Source: Siphlonurus alternatus (lineage: Eukaryota > Arthropoda > Insecta > Ephemeroptera > Siphlonuridae). Taken from it: a stretch of 64,000 nucleotides of DNA. Where the stretch lies: positions 46,865,284 through 46,929,283 of the forward strand of contig OX463779.1 in the NCBI GenBank assembly GCA_949825025.1. The letters run 5' to 3'. Below the pieces are notes generated by a model. That model was not told the DNA's origin. It was given only the letters and a program-made list of their open reading frames with translations, and did no database searches. A program made the position numbers and the translations under genes. Below are positions 10,776 to 23,271 of this stretch, piece by piece (the first letter of the stretch is position 1; each line of letters starts with the position of its first letter).

Positions 10776-13091
10776 TTTTTTGTTGTTGTTGTTGTTCAAA
10801 GTGAGCATTAAGTGTCATTTATTTTATTTGTTAATTATTATTAGAGAGAGAGAAGAGGATTGAGCATTGCACTTTTAAAAGTTTGGTCAATTGCTGAGCA
10901 TCAGTGTATGTGCATATAAAATTTAGGCATCAAACTTTTTTTTTTTCACTAAAACCATTACAAGAATTATACTTACATCAAGCATTTATATTTTAAAAAC
11001 AAAATATACTATTTTCTTTCTGCTTTTAAAAAAACGAATGTATTATAGTTAAAAACATACCAAACCTCTATCCTCTTGCAGAAAAGCAAGCAAAAACTCA
11101 CTTGTAACCACACAGGTATACTCTCTTAGAGCAATAATGCAGCATCATTTTGATTAAGGCACACACAGAACACGGTACAATTCACTACATGGTTCCCATG
11201 TGTATCTAGTTAAGAGGTAAAATGTTATTTAAAAAGGCATACAAGAAAATATTCATTCATGTGCTTAATAACAATCTTTACAATATTGTTCTTTACATTT
11301 TGTTAGTACATAATTTAATTTTATTATATTTTTGATTAGATGATTTTTCTACAATAAAACTACTTGAAAAAAAAAGGGGGTTAATGTAAAAAATAAAAAT
11401 GAATTTAACAATGATAGTATATAGAGAAGTGGCAACATTTGAAACTTTTTAAAACAAAAAATTAAAACTAAAAAAAAATAATACACTAAAAAGCAATGAA
11501 CACATCCATTTCTGATTTTTTTTTTTATCTAATAATAAATATGTTATTATGGTACACTTTTTAATAAACAAGAAATTTCATTGAACAAAGAATATAAGTA
11601 AGCTGCAAAAATTACACAACTTTAATTATTTCATTCAATAAAATGCACCGTAAAACATATTTTAAGATTTGAGAATCAAAGAGTAATAAAGTGAAACATT
11701 TGGGTAGTCAACCCAACAATACTCTTGGATTTTTTTATTTAATTGTTATCAATTATTTTTGAGGTAGTCGACAATCACTTGAGGCAACAGCGTGTGCATG
11801 ATACAGGAAGTATGAGGGCGGAGGATAGAAAAGAAAGAAGTGGGAATAGATCACGAGATGGCATACTCCATGGTCAAATGTAAATAATATTAATATCATC
11901 TTTAGGAAACGACCCCTACCATCTCACCATCACATAGGTTCTATAATTATAGATATTAAAAAGAAAAAATTATCATAATCCCAAAAGATCTTGTCTCAAA
12001 TGCTGTATGTAACCTCAAGCTTTAATAATATTTAATTATACAGCAGTTATAATGTGCAAGACAAAAATTTTAGGATATGAGGAAGCAAAAAAGCAGAGTT
12101 TGGGAAGAAAAAGAAAAACAATGAGGTTTTAACACAACGACTTGGCTTTAGGAACTTCCCTCTTATCATTAGCATTCTACTCTTAACAACATAACTTCAA
12201 AGGCAAAATGCAATGGCTATAACCTTGTTTTGTACTTTACCAAGTCGTAATTAAATCCTCTTAGCATATGGCAGCATTTCTCATAATTAACAGCAAAAAT
12301 GTGTTTATCTCGCAAGTGTAACATAATATTATAATCACTTCTTGTGTTTTGATATATTTATAATACCAAATGCTTAATTTACTATGAATTTGCTGATGTT
12401 AACAAAATTTTACTAGAGAATCAAGATTGAGAGTGTAATTATTTTGATGGTGCATTTTGTGGTATTTTATCAATAAAATGTTAATAATGGTTAATTATTA
12501 CAGAAGGTAATAATTATTCCACAATACACATTGCATACTTGGATACTACTATAAGACATAATATTTAACAGAAAACATAAAATATTGTTTATTTATTTAC
12601 TTATATAATATTATTATATATAATATATTTTTTCTTTAAAAAGGAGGGGGGGTTACTGGTCAGGGAGCAATAGCGCACACACAAGAATATCCCAAGGCAA
12701 TTAAGAAAACATTCACAATGAAAAAACACATGACTTTTATGCTCAAGTGAATAAGTTATAATTATTATATAATATTATAAGTGCTCCAAAGATCAGTCTT
12801 AAAAAATAAACATACACGAACGACAAACTGTGCAAAATTGCACACACATTGTGCAATATGATGCGTCTCTTACAATAATTATAATATGTTATATAGGGAT
12901 GTCGTGAGCGTCGTTGTTTTTGTGTCATATATATATATAAACCATTGATAGAGTGTACAACATTATGGCCCACAAAATTCTGTTTGTGCTCTATACCTAC
13001 CATAATATATTATATTCAAGAGGGGGTATTTTTTTTTTCTTTAAACTTGACAAGTTTGTTATGATATTATATTCAAGTATTATTTTTAATG

Positions 13092-13122
<31 letters not shown>

Positions 13123-15545
13123 TGAAAATCCAGTAGATTGTTTCATTTGATTTATAGAGTGATTTAAAATCACTGGTATTTAAAAAAAAAAAAAAAAAAA
13201 AAAAAACGTTAAAATCAAATATGGAATGTGTCCTTCTTTAAGCTTTTGAAACCCAGTTGTTTTTCCAAGGCACAGTATTTTTTTATAATCTATCCAACTT
13301 AACTAAACTCTTGCAACTTTAACACTAACACAGTCACAGTCCTACGCTCTCGTTTTTTTTAACAACAAAAAACCTCTGTTCACCGGATTATTTAATTATT
13401 GAACATTCCATTTCCTTTTATTCAATCACAGACGCACCCAAGAAAAAAAAATGAAAAAAGGTCATACTTTCTGGGCATAATTAATTTTTTTTTGTCTGTA
13501 CATATACATTATATATTATAATAATATATTGCAAACTCATCTGTAGCAATTAATCCAACAAAAAAATTTTATCCCTCCACATGTGTGGTATATTATGTGG
13601 TCTCGGGTCTAAGGCCCCTACTTAACTCCACTAGATGTAGTTCAGTCTTGCAGGTCTATGATAATAATTATAAACAACGATATTAAAAAAAACAAAAACA
13701 ACGAGGGGAAAAAAAAAGATTAAATAATTTGTACATAAAAATAATAATAAGTAATTATGAACTTAATAAATTTGAATTTAATTACAAAAATTGGATTTTT
13801 CAGTTAAAGGGAGTAATTAAAGATAAGAAATAGTGCAACCAATATGATGAAAACGAGACTATTTAAATTAACAATTGCAATAAAATGCATAGGGTTTTAC
13901 TGTCGTTATATTTACACTTTGAACTTTGAAGCTTTATATACGGACTTAAGATTTTTAATATTTTTCTGAGAAAGGTTGTGGCAGTTATAATTAATCCAAT
14001 GAATGTGCTCTTACTGACTAGAATGTGGGGACTATTAATTGGTCCTACATTAAATCAGTCCTTATGTAGCCAGCATGTACCCCTTGCAAAATATCAGTCA
14101 ACAAAGCAATCACAGGGTCAATTAAAAATATAGTAAAAATATGAGCAATGAAAAATATATGGCTGAAAAACAAACAAAAACTACTGGGAGTATATAAAAA
14201 ACAGTATGACAAAAAAAAATACTAATAATCAATTATTGTGATTTGACAATCATTGTGGTGCACTGAAACAATGAGAAGAAACAAATATCCAACTGCAAAA
14301 ATCCAACTTTAACTTTGTTAATTATAATATATAGTACATCATATAGCACATTAATAGAACCTTTCTTAAGTTAAAGATTTTTTTTTTGTTTTTTTAAATT
14401 TTTTTTCTTTTTAACAATTGATTACACTTGTATCCCCAAAATATATCTTTTGCCAACCCTACATAGACTAAAAATATTATGGTTTTTCTAGATCATCCCT
14501 ATACCGTACTTTACATACAAAATTTAGATGGCAGCCCTTCTTCATATGGTGCCAACTTTTACCAACGTTTTTACTTGTCTGGATGTTAGCAAGACTTCTT
14601 TTGCTTGGGCCCGGAGGTTGTTTTCAACAGGCAGTCTAGGACTTTGCAAGTCCATCTTGATCCAGACTTATTTACATAACCCACTCCTCCATCTCTTCCT
14701 CCCTCCTTAATTCCTTTTCAACCCCTTTTTTGTATTAAAAAAAAGGGTGTATCATCATCGCTATCATCGCCCCTCTCAGTCTATATCATCACTAAGCTCC
14801 GGGCTGTAACAAAGACTCCCTCATTATTTTGTAAAAATTGGGTCTATTATTTCTAATTGTGATATATATATTTTCTTTTTTTCTTAAACTTCAGTCTTAT
14901 ATTTGACGCGTTCCCTCCTACTGAGTTCGAGGGAAAGGAAATGATAGCTTAATTAACAAGTCTTTCTTAATCACGAGGAAAAACATGTTTTGGTCCCTCC
15001 ATTATAATTAAATGTATATGACCAAGGCATGAACTGGTTGTATCCAGGGCAGAAAGACAAAAAAAAAAGTAGCAAACACTTAAATTATTGTGTTTGAGTT
15101 CAACAGGGAAAGCCTCATTTTTCAACAACTTAAAAATTACGGATAACATGTCTTTATGATTGCAGTTTTTAAGAAATTAGAAGATATTGAACAAATTAAA
15201 TGTGAATTTTACATTATATATTTCTTTTCTTTTCTCAACATTCTTTGAGAACAAAAATAAAAAATTCAATATCTTCCATTTTACTTTAAAACAAATGTGG
15301 TCCATTTATAACTTAAAATATAATCTTGCAAGAAAAAAAAAATTTGAGAGAACAATTGAATATGGAATTGTCTACATAAAAATATTGCACTGAAGATTTG
15401 AGATATTGTAACAATGAAAATATAATATGAATATTTTATCTGTAAAAATATAAAGATTGTTTTGCTATGTATTTACGGTGGCGGCAATGGTAAATTGCAG
15501 TCTTGACAGGCTGTGGCATGGTAGCAGGTAGGGAGGGGCTTGGTC
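10118..15545 (-). other. probable long 3' UTR of the BTB-Psq gene
   Basis: This stretch follows the stop codon at 15546 and has no other supportable gene. Minus-strand AATAAA signals appear near 10125-10118, which I take as the likely distal poly(A) site; many other AATAAA matches exist, so shorter forms are possible. It contains A/T homopolymers (10314-10331, 13098-13122, 13182-13206), a (TG)n-T22-(GTT)n tract at 10746-10796, and less AT-rich patches near 11760-11930 and 14528-14800 that might hold regulatory elements. A minus-strand Pumilio-type TGTAAATA lies at 13915-13908. Developmental BTB factors often have long 3' UTRs; here this is inference. Confidence 0.4.
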
Positions 15546-18274
15546 TCAGTCTCTTTCAGGGTCACCGCCCCCTCCTCCCACCGCCGTGGTTCGACCTGCT
15601 TCGTCCAGCACAGACCCACGATGTTCGTCTTTCAGCGACACGATGTGGGGGTGCAAGGGCGTCAGAGGCATAGCCACGGGTGTGGGTGGAGAGGGGGGAG
15701 GCACCAACGGTTTACGAGACACAGACAAATCCTCCACTTCGTCATGACTATGACTACTGCTTGCAGTAGGGCTAGGACTACTGCTACTGCGATGGTAATG
15801 GCGTGCATGTCTGTCATCACTCAGAAAATGACCCTGCGCAGCCAGCATGGTGCCTGGACTCGGAGGGGTCCGACATGGACTTGCTCTAACCAGAACACTC
15901 GCAGCCGTGCCTTCTTCTCGTTCCTCAGACTTGCGTAAGTGATGATCGGACGATGTCTGTTCTTCTCCTTCTGATTGGCTACAGAAACTTCCCGAATGAT
16001 TTAAACTAGAATTCATAGCTTCATTACTGTTACCGCCAAGACCAAATGGAAAGCTTCCTCGTTTAAATGGACGGCTTGTAGTGATGCCTAACTTCTTTAC
16101 CTTATCATATAGAGTTCGAGAAGGTACCCCAAATTTTCGAGCAGCTTGTAGTGCACTCATACCATTACGAACTGCATCAATTGCTGACATGATATCATTT
16201 CGTGTGTACTGCTTGTAGCGTTTCCACTCGGGTTTCTGCTGCGGCACATATGTTGCAATTCCTAAAAAAAGAAATCTACATGAGAAAGGAATTTATATAA
16301 AAAAAAAATATGCATTTTAAAATTTCCTTTTAATTAATTTTTATAGAAACAGCTTCTTGTTTAAACTTAAGAATACTTTACTGTAACCCTATAGTTTTTT
16401 ATGTATTTATTAATTTAATGAACTATCAATCAACTGTGCTCTGATAGAGCTATAAACTAAATAAAGTGAAAAGTATTATTTTTATTTATTTATTTAACTC
16501 CGCTGCAGTAGATTGCGAGGAAGCATTTTATTGTTTTGAGTTATGAACTATTTTTAAAATCATCAGATAGCCAAATTGTACCTTTTAAATCTCCAGAGTA
16601 AGTGGGGTGAGTTGATCCCGGCAGCATCATTTTGTTGGTCTGCAAACAAAGAAAATAAACTTTAGAAATCTGCAAACGAGACGGGGTCATCGCACAAGTC
16701 TAGACTAGAAACTTACATGGTCGTTCATATCGTCGTCAAGGTTGGCATCATTGTATAAAGAATGGTCGTCATCGCAGCTCGGCTCCCCTTTCATACTCTG
16801 CAATGACGAGAAGTTAATTTATAAAGGAGAAAAATTACCACCTTGAGCATGTACTATTTTTATTAATATATGATATTTGATTGCAAATAAATATTACAGT
16901 AAATATATAGTAGAGTATTGAACTCAAAAAAAATTATCCCAAAAATCGATAGAGGGTGCAAAATTATGCCACTCTGATTTTTTTCCAATTTTTTTAAACA
17001 CCGAGAAGTATTGCTAAAAAGTTTTGCCGAGGTCAGCTTTGAACCCACGCCCCTTTTAGGTCCTATCGTTTTATTAAGAGAGGCGTCTAGAGGCAGCACT
17101 TTCTCTGCATTTTCAAGATTTTTTTTTAAAAAATAGTTACTGGACTCTAAAAAACTAAAAAAAAAAAAAAAGATTAGCATAACTTTGCACCCTATATCCA
17201 TTTGTGCAATAAAAAAAATTAAGGTTGATACTCCATTACCTATAAATGCAATGTGCATAATTAGTATTGACAAAACAAAATAAAAAATGGAATTATTTTT
17301 TGTGGTACAGTAGTCAGGGTGACAGGACTGCAGTGAATGCTCACCTTCATAAGGCTGTGGCTGTGGGCTGATCCATTTGAATGGGCTCGTTCCGGATGAC
17401 ACACCAGCGAGACAGGTTGTTGAGATGAGTCCGCAGCGGGCGAGTGGCTGCTGCCCGGGGGAGAGTTGGAGGTCCCGCCACTTCCTGTGGGTGGCTGTGC
17501 CAGACTCTGACCAAGCACCGTGCGGAGTATCGGAGTGTCCCGACAGCTCAGTAGGCTAGACAGCTTCTTACGTTTGAGGGGCGAGAGGTCTCGCGTGTCG
17601 TAACTACTACTGAGCGAGTGAGGTGGTAGTGGCATGCAAGGTGGTAGACCTGGCATGGCCCACATGGGCATGGAGTTACTAAGACGAACTCGCTCTGCTG
17701 CAGCTGCAGCTCCTCCTAACATGGCAGACTTGCTGTACATGTAGGACTTAGAGAAGGCATTCTGGAGTAAACCTGCTGAATGAGGAGGTGACATATTCGG
17801 AGGTAGAGAGGAAATGTTAGCAGAAGTGCTAATGGTGGGAGGTGAGGGAGGACGGGGTGGGGGAGGAGGTGCTACCGGGGCTGCATTCCCAGTAGAAGTT
17901 GTTGCTGATTGCCCATTCTCTTCAACGAGACCTTTAACTTTAAGAGCTTCAGCTACTTTTAATAAACTGGCTAATTGATCTTGGGCCACATTTACTTCTC
18001 CACGATACATGTACTCAAGGATGGCTTTCATATCGTTATAACGAATATCTTTGAGAATCACCACGGGATGAGAACATGATACTTCAAGAAAGAGAGATTG
18101 AAAATATGTAGAACATGCAGCCAATACCATCTTGTGGCATTTGACTGTGGCGCCTTCACAAGCCAATGTGACGTCTGTGAAGGCTTCATTCTGCAGGAGT
18201 TGATCGAACACTGTCAGCAGGTTGGTTCGGTGATTGTTCCAACGCAAACAGTATTGCTGCGTCCCGCTACCCAT
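15546..18274 (-). CDS. BTB-Psq (pipsqueak-type HTH) transcription factor, 4 coding exons
   Basis: Minus-strand coding exons: 18274-17345, 16797-16717, 16639-16582 and 16261-15546. All are GT-AG with matching phases, giving 594 residues. Residues 6-117 form a BTB domain of the arthropod Ttk type (YCLRWNNH, FTDVTLACEG, CHKMVLAACSTYFQSLF, MYRGEVNV), which mediates dimerisation and co-repressor binding. A Pro/Ser-rich linker follows, with a basic KRKK (234-237) as possible nuclear signal and an acidic stretch at 311-337. Residues about 370-415 form a Psq helix-turn-helix (YKQYTRNDI, GMSALQAARKFGVPSRTL, YDKVKKLGI) expected to bind DNA. VEDLS at 532-536 resembles a CtBP-recruiting motif. The start ATG follows a short 5' UTR after the acceptor at 18317. 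The architecture matches arthropod BTB-Psq regulators (bric-a-brac, ribbon and CG8924-like groups). I cannot assign the exact ortholog, so no symbol is given. Confidence 0.92.
16945..17237. mobile_element. MITE family A, copy 3 (intron of BTB-Psq gene)
   Basis: The right end has GTTGATACTCCATT and GCATAACTTTGCACCC. The left end lacks the outermost terminus but has AGAGGGTGCAAAATTATGCC. The core differs from copies 1 and 2: it holds GAACCCACGCCCCTTTTAGG, shared with the copy at 46686, followed by GGCGTCT, which belongs to the core of copies 1 and 2. It lies between coding exons 18274-17345 and 16797-16717. Confidence 0.75.
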
Positions 18275-18316
18275 CTCGCCTCCACCTTCCTCCACGGAAC
18301 TCCCACAGAGTCGAAT
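18275..18316 (-). other. 5' UTR part of the BTB coding exon with splice acceptor
   Basis: Minus-strand sequence ATTCGACTC... follows a strong acceptor (ataattgtttcag, AG at 18318-18317) and leads to the ATG at 18274. This shows that at least one upstream non-coding exon exists. Confidence 0.7.
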
Positions 18317-18477
18317 CTGAAACAATTATAAAGACACTTTTAACAACTTGTTCATCAAATCACAAATATACAACAAAATAATTCAAGGAACGTAATTTCA
18401 TGATTGTGGCAATGGTGAGAATACAGTATATGAATATATTATATATTTAACGCAGCACGCAGTAATACTTTCATATT

Positions 18478-19150
18478 TTTTTTTTTTTTTTTTTTTTTTT
18501 TGACACAATTAATTATATACAGCTCGCGGCCAGTTAATGGATAGAGATAAGGTAGGGAATGGATGGTGGCCACCACGGCCTGTTAACCATCCCAGCATTC
18601 GATCGCTGAGGTGAGACTGAAGGAACCGTGGAAAACTTTTCAGTTAGGACAGACACCTTTACTTTTTATGAGAAAATGGAGACTAGTTGCAGATGACAAA
18701 ACGGTGTGGAAGGATTTTGAAAGCGTGTCGAAAATGATTCAGACTTTGGAGTGGGAGCCACTCGAGGAAAGGAGAAGATACAACCGATTAGGAAATTTGT
18801 TTAAAGTTAACAGGGAGATGGCAGGTTGGAGCGAGTTTAGTGACAGAACTAGGAAAGGTAGATATATTGGGAGGGGGGATCATCGGTGGAAACTGGAGCT
18901 CAGGGGTAGTGGAAGTGATGTGGGAAAGTACTCCTTCATAAACCGAACAGTGAGGGAGTGGAATTCCCTGCCGTCCGAGGTGGTAGGGGCGGAGAGTTAC
19001 GGGGGATTTAAGAGTGCGTTGAGCACTATATATTGCGAGCCACCGTGGTTTAGCCACATTTGCCGCAGATCGTTAAATCTAAATCTATCAATGGACCAAA
19101 GCAATATATTTATGTCCAAAGCCTGGGGAACCACACACAAGTGCATTACT
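18478..19150 (-). mobile_element. SINE-like A-tailed element, copy A, interrupted by a LINE fragment
   Basis: Read on the minus strand, it starts near 19150 (GTGTGTGGTTCCCCAGGC), passes a large insert, continues with AGTCTCACCTCAGCG and GGCCGTGG..GCCACCATCC, and ends in a poly-A tail (the T run at 18478-18501). The same order of blocks occurs at 30947-31199 and 43415-43641 (plus) and at 57437-57665 (minus). The A-tail and lack of terminal inverted repeats indicate a retroposed element. No clear pol III boxes were identified. Confidence 0.7.
18670..19086 (+). mobile_element. 5'-truncated LINE: C-terminal end of a non-LTR reverse transcriptase polyprotein
   Basis: The plus-strand translation is open and carries the recognisable C-terminal tail of CR1/RTE/Jockey-like ORF2: LEWEPLEERRRYNRLGNLF, then DVGKYSFINRTVREWNSLP and GGFKSALS. 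No RT or endonuclease domain is present, so it is a dead 5'-truncated copy of about 417 bp. Its 3' end is a short tandem repeat (AAATCTAAATCT), as in CR1-type elements. It is inserted inside, and antisense to, SINE-like copy A. Confidence 0.75.
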
Positions 19151-20326
19151 TTCTTTTAATCTTTTAATGCAGAGAAGGATCATTTTGCTTTAACTTTTAT
19201 ACCAAGGTTAATAAATTATTAATTTTTTTATTTAAATCTGAGTAAAATATAATTATTAAAAAAATATGTAAATTTTAATTCATCACAGTAAATATAAAAC
19301 TAAAATTGCTGTAAAAATCTTCAATACATCAGTATAAACGCAGTATAATTAGTAATTACAATTTATCTTAATTTAACCAACTTTAAACAGTAAATAGTGT
19401 ACTGTACATAAATATATATTAATTTATAAGAGGCCATCATTCATCTTGCGATTACCGGGTGTGTAATGGAGTGGGGGGAGTAACATGACACCTAGCTTTA
19501 ATTTGGGGAGGGGGAACTTTTGTAGAATATTTTGTTTCTGTGACAGCTAGTACATAATTACGTTTATTCACTCATTGAAGCATATTTATATTTCACAGCC
19601 TGAAAAAAAGATAAGGTGGGGGCGGGTTAAATAAGTGCCATGCAGTGTGGGCGGCAAAAGCAGAGACACCCCCCCCCCTTTTTAAACCACCACATTAAAT
19701 TAATTAATATGCACAATAATGTATAAAATATTGATATTTTAATAATTATTATTAAAGAAATCACACGAGAAGCTATATAGAGCTAGGTCTACGCATGCTG
19801 CAGTGAAAGGATGAGAGCTAGAACTATTTTTGTGAGCCATATCTTGACCGATCATGGCAATCAAACAAAAAAAAGTATGAAAAAAAACAAGAACTCATTT
19901 TTATCAATCGATATTTCAGATGACGTTAATTACGGCATTGCAGACGTCGATAATTCAATATTGGTAGTATATAAATAAAATAAATATTACAAAAGAAATA
20001 CAGCTGTCATGCAGTTGATGCACGGCCGGAGTACGTACGCGTACATACCGCTGCATCTTGTGTAACAAAAACTCCAGTTTTTAAAATTAACAGCAGCCGG
20101 TTTTATAATTATGCTCGCGATTTCGTTCCGCTAGCGCAACGCTCGACGGCACGGCATGCCATCCATCTTGTTGGGAGGGTCGTCAAAAAAGTGCATTATT
20201 TTTGTATCACTGCAGTTTATAATTTTTCTGTTATTATATCACATGATTCACGATTGAGCACGAATCGATATTTTTTTTATTATGATTGGTAGAAAAAAAT
20301 CGATAGTTGAATGGCATCGCTGTATT

Positions 20327-20335
20327 TCAAGGTCA
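20327..20335 (+). promoter_or_regulatory. nuclear receptor monomer-type site TCAAGGTCA
   Basis: A perfect extended half-site of the kind bound by Ftz-F1/ERR/NR5A receptors, just outside the GC-rich island at 20340-20700. Motif match only; binding is not shown. Confidence 0.3.
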
Positions 20336-20449
20336 AAAGAGGGGTGTGTTTTTCGGAGGTGCGCCCTCTCTAGACAGCTCCCAGACAACACATACTCCCC
20401 GCCCCCTTTTTTGTTCGCACATATCTGACATTTCTGCGATAAGTCTTAC

Positions 20450-20700
20450 CTTGCTCGCTGCCTTGCCCTGCGCCCTTGCAAAGCTGCAGCAGCTTCTGCT
20501 TTGCCAGCCTCCACCTTTCGTCTACACTCCAGAGCAACTGCGTGTGGGTCTGGCGCAGTTTTTTGGCCCTACTCGCTACCCCCTCCTGCCCGCCGCCGCC
20601 AACACAGCCTGAATTTCGTTCGCACGCGTGTGCTGCCCTCCCAAAAAGCGGCGAACCTGCGTAGCGCACGGAACCACAAATTTAAGCAGGACGAGCAGGA
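20450..20700 (-). promoter_or_regulatory. GC-rich island with minus-strand splice donor: candidate alternative first exon
   Basis: A GC- and CpG-rich block in an AT-rich 5' UTR intron. It ends in a near-consensus donor on the minus strand (GCAAG|gtaagact, exon end 20450). Spliced to the acceptor at 18317, it would provide an alternative 5' UTR for the BTB-Psq gene. Open frames through it look compositional, with no recognised protein. Confidence 0.4.
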
Positions 20701-21144
20701 CGTAAAAAAAAAAAGTGCATTTTTGTTTTATTTTTAAACTTGTAGCGTATATTTTCTAATTCCTATTACGTCTAAATTAAATTTATAAACAAAAATATCA
20801 ATAACGTAAATGCTAAGTGGTATTGCTTTTTCCCTACAAATTTATGTAATATTTAATTAACTATTTTTATTTTAATATGGCATCTCGTATATCGCAGTTC
20901 TAGGATTATTCTTTGCATGTAAATTATTCAGTCTATGTATGCAACATCTGTCAAATGTCACGCAATATTTTTCGCTGTTTTTTAAATATAAATTTTATGA
21001 GCAACAAATTATAGTCCTTTTATCCGGTTCGATGTATGGTTATAAAAAAAAATCGAGTTTTTTCTATAAGGAAAAAAAAAAAAATGTTTCATTGCGAATT
21101 CATGCGATAAAAATTTAGCACGAACTGCTATATTTCCTGGAAGC

Positions 21145-21523
21145 CAGGCACGGACTGGGCCGCAACGGCCCACCGAGCAAGAAGGAACGACGGCCCACAG
21201 AGGCGGAGGCTAGCACTCGAAAGGGGGGTCTGGGGGGCGACGCCCCCCAGAAGCTCGCCGCAGGCGGAATTTTTTTTAGGATTTCACTAGAATTTTCACT
21301 AAATATCACTACAATTTTATCAAATTACACTAAAAACTGAAATAAATTATTTAATGATACTTCATTGAAATCCTATGTACAATTATGATTTTTAAGGAAA
21401 AAAATGAGACTACTAAATATTTTTTTAGTTGCAAATACAATTGGTTTTAAAAATATATTTAAAATTATGTGTCATTAAAAAAAATAATTTGGTACCCATT
21501 ATCATCTACATTCATTCATTTAT

Positions 21524-21557
<34 letters not shown>

Positions 21558-23271
21558 TAGCGCGTGTCCATTGGACAAAATATAAATCAAGACAAGACTA
21601 AAAATACTGTGTAACATGCAATATAAGTATATTAATAATTACTTAATAAACCGAGTATTTAAATTAAATTAATTACTTACGAGTTTGAAAATGGAATTTT
21701 CTTAATATATTATACGTAATTTTGAGTACTTGTGTGCAAGTTTAAATTTTAGTTAGTTTTTAATTTCCTTCTGCATTAATTAAAATTGAAATGCCCTTTT
21801 TTTAAGAATAAATGTTTATTACATTTTTTTTTTTTTTTTTTTTCATTTTGTAGTGAAATTTTATTTTTAATACTGTTTTCATCAAAGTAATCTAACCAAA
21901 ATTCGTTAAAATAATTTAATCTCTTAATCTCTGAAATATTTTTCTGATGCATGTTAATTTCCACTTGATTGTAATGTAATATAATGATATAGCTATTTTT
22001 TATTATTCCAAATTTAGTGATTTAACTTTATTTGAAAGTACTAAAATTTCCTGGGTCGCATATATATAGTCTGCCCTGGATAAAACTCCCATAGTACTTA
22101 GAAAGACCTGATTTTTCATATAACATCACAAGCGCAGTATACCAGGCATACTGTATATAAATTCCTTGATTTTATGTAAGACGTTATTACATGATACATT
22201 TTTTTTATCAATATTTTCTTACAAAAAAAAAAAAAAAAAAAAGTCTGTATAATACAAACAAATAGCGTGGAAATTTTCTTATAAAAAATGAAAAATTGAA
22301 TGCAGTGTTCAATAATTTGAAATTTTGTACCGTGTAATTTCAGCTTAAAGTAGAGTTCCTATGAGGTTCCTATCAGTTGACTTAGTATTTTTTTAAAATA
22401 ATGCAAGTGGTCCTCCATATCAAATTGAAATCCAAAAAATTCTATCTCACATAGGTTTGCCAGAAAAAATTCCAAAGTTACAGCAAATGTGTCGTTTACA
22501 AAAACCCTCGAATAAATTAAAAATAAAAGAAAAAAATACACCGTTAGGTGGTATGAAAAATATAACGATTTTCTATCATAGAAAAAATATTAATTCTTTG
22601 GTTCTATGACCAATCAAATTTTTTGGCTCCAATCCATTTTTCCGTACAAAAATAAAGAAAAACTCTTATGGGAATGAACATTGCTTGACTGTTATTTTTT
22701 ACGGATAAATGGATTCGAGCGAAAAAAAAATAATTGGTTTTTGGTTAAAGCTCGTGGCACAGAACATCGCTATATTTTTTTCCTATCACCTAAGACCTAG
22801 GGTTTATTTTTCGAGATATTCGAGTGTCTTGGTTATATAGGTATAAGGCCTTAATTAAAATGTTAAGCGACTCGTTTACTCTGACTTTGGATTTATTTTC
22901 TGGCAAACGTTTATGTGAGATAGATTTTTTTTCCGGTTCGATATACGGTGGATCACTTGAACGATTTTTAGAAAATACTAACTCATTTTTTTTTTCCTGA
23001 TAGAAAGCTCGCTACATTAAGATAAAATGGTCCATTATATAATAATAATTGTTCATTGTATGCATCATGGGTTTAAAATCTCTTTAATTTCGCTAATAGT
23101 TGGTTGTTATCATTTTGTTCTTATTTTCCTTTTTCTCCTTCTCCCTCTTTCTTTTCTCTTTTTTACCCTCTTTTTTCTTTGTGGCCGGCGGCCCACATTT
23201 GCCCCGGCGGCCCACTTTTGTCGCGGCCCACCGACCCACGCTCGGTGGATCGGTAGGCCAGTCCGTGCCTG
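21145..23271. mobile_element. 2.1-kb hAT-like non-autonomous transposon with perfect 8-bp target duplication
   Basis: The ends are inverted repeats (CAGGCACGGACTGGGCC at left; the right reads CAGGCACGGACTGGCC inward). The flanks are identical 8-bp repeats CTGGAAGC at 21137-21144 and 23272-23279. Near both ends there are GC-rich GGCCCACCG blocks. The interior is AT-rich without a transposase frame, and a second foldback element (22350-23015) is nested in it. A 168-bp relative with similar ends is at 40780-40947. It lies in the 5' UTR intron of the BTB-Psq gene. Confidence 0.82.
22350..23015. mobile_element. 0.66-kb foldback element nested in the hAT-like transposon
   Basis: Almost the whole stretch is an imperfect palindrome. 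Paired blocks from outside in are CCTATCAG..CTTAGTATTTT, CTATCTCACATA..TTTGCCAG, AAACCCT..TCGA and GGTTCTATGACCAA..TCCATTT. Mismatches and indels are frequent, so it is not young. No coding capacity. Confidence 0.72.

Noticed and set aside
18611..19159. A 182-codon plus-strand frame that could be annotated as a gene
   Set aside because: Only its middle part (18670-19086) resembles a protein, namely the tail of a LINE polyprotein. The flanks are SINE-like sequence that happens to be open.
20307..20737. Frames in the GC island on both strands (78-101 codons)
   Set aside because: No domain is seen, and low stop density in a GC-rich island explains them. The block is better seen as a candidate non-coding exon or promoter.
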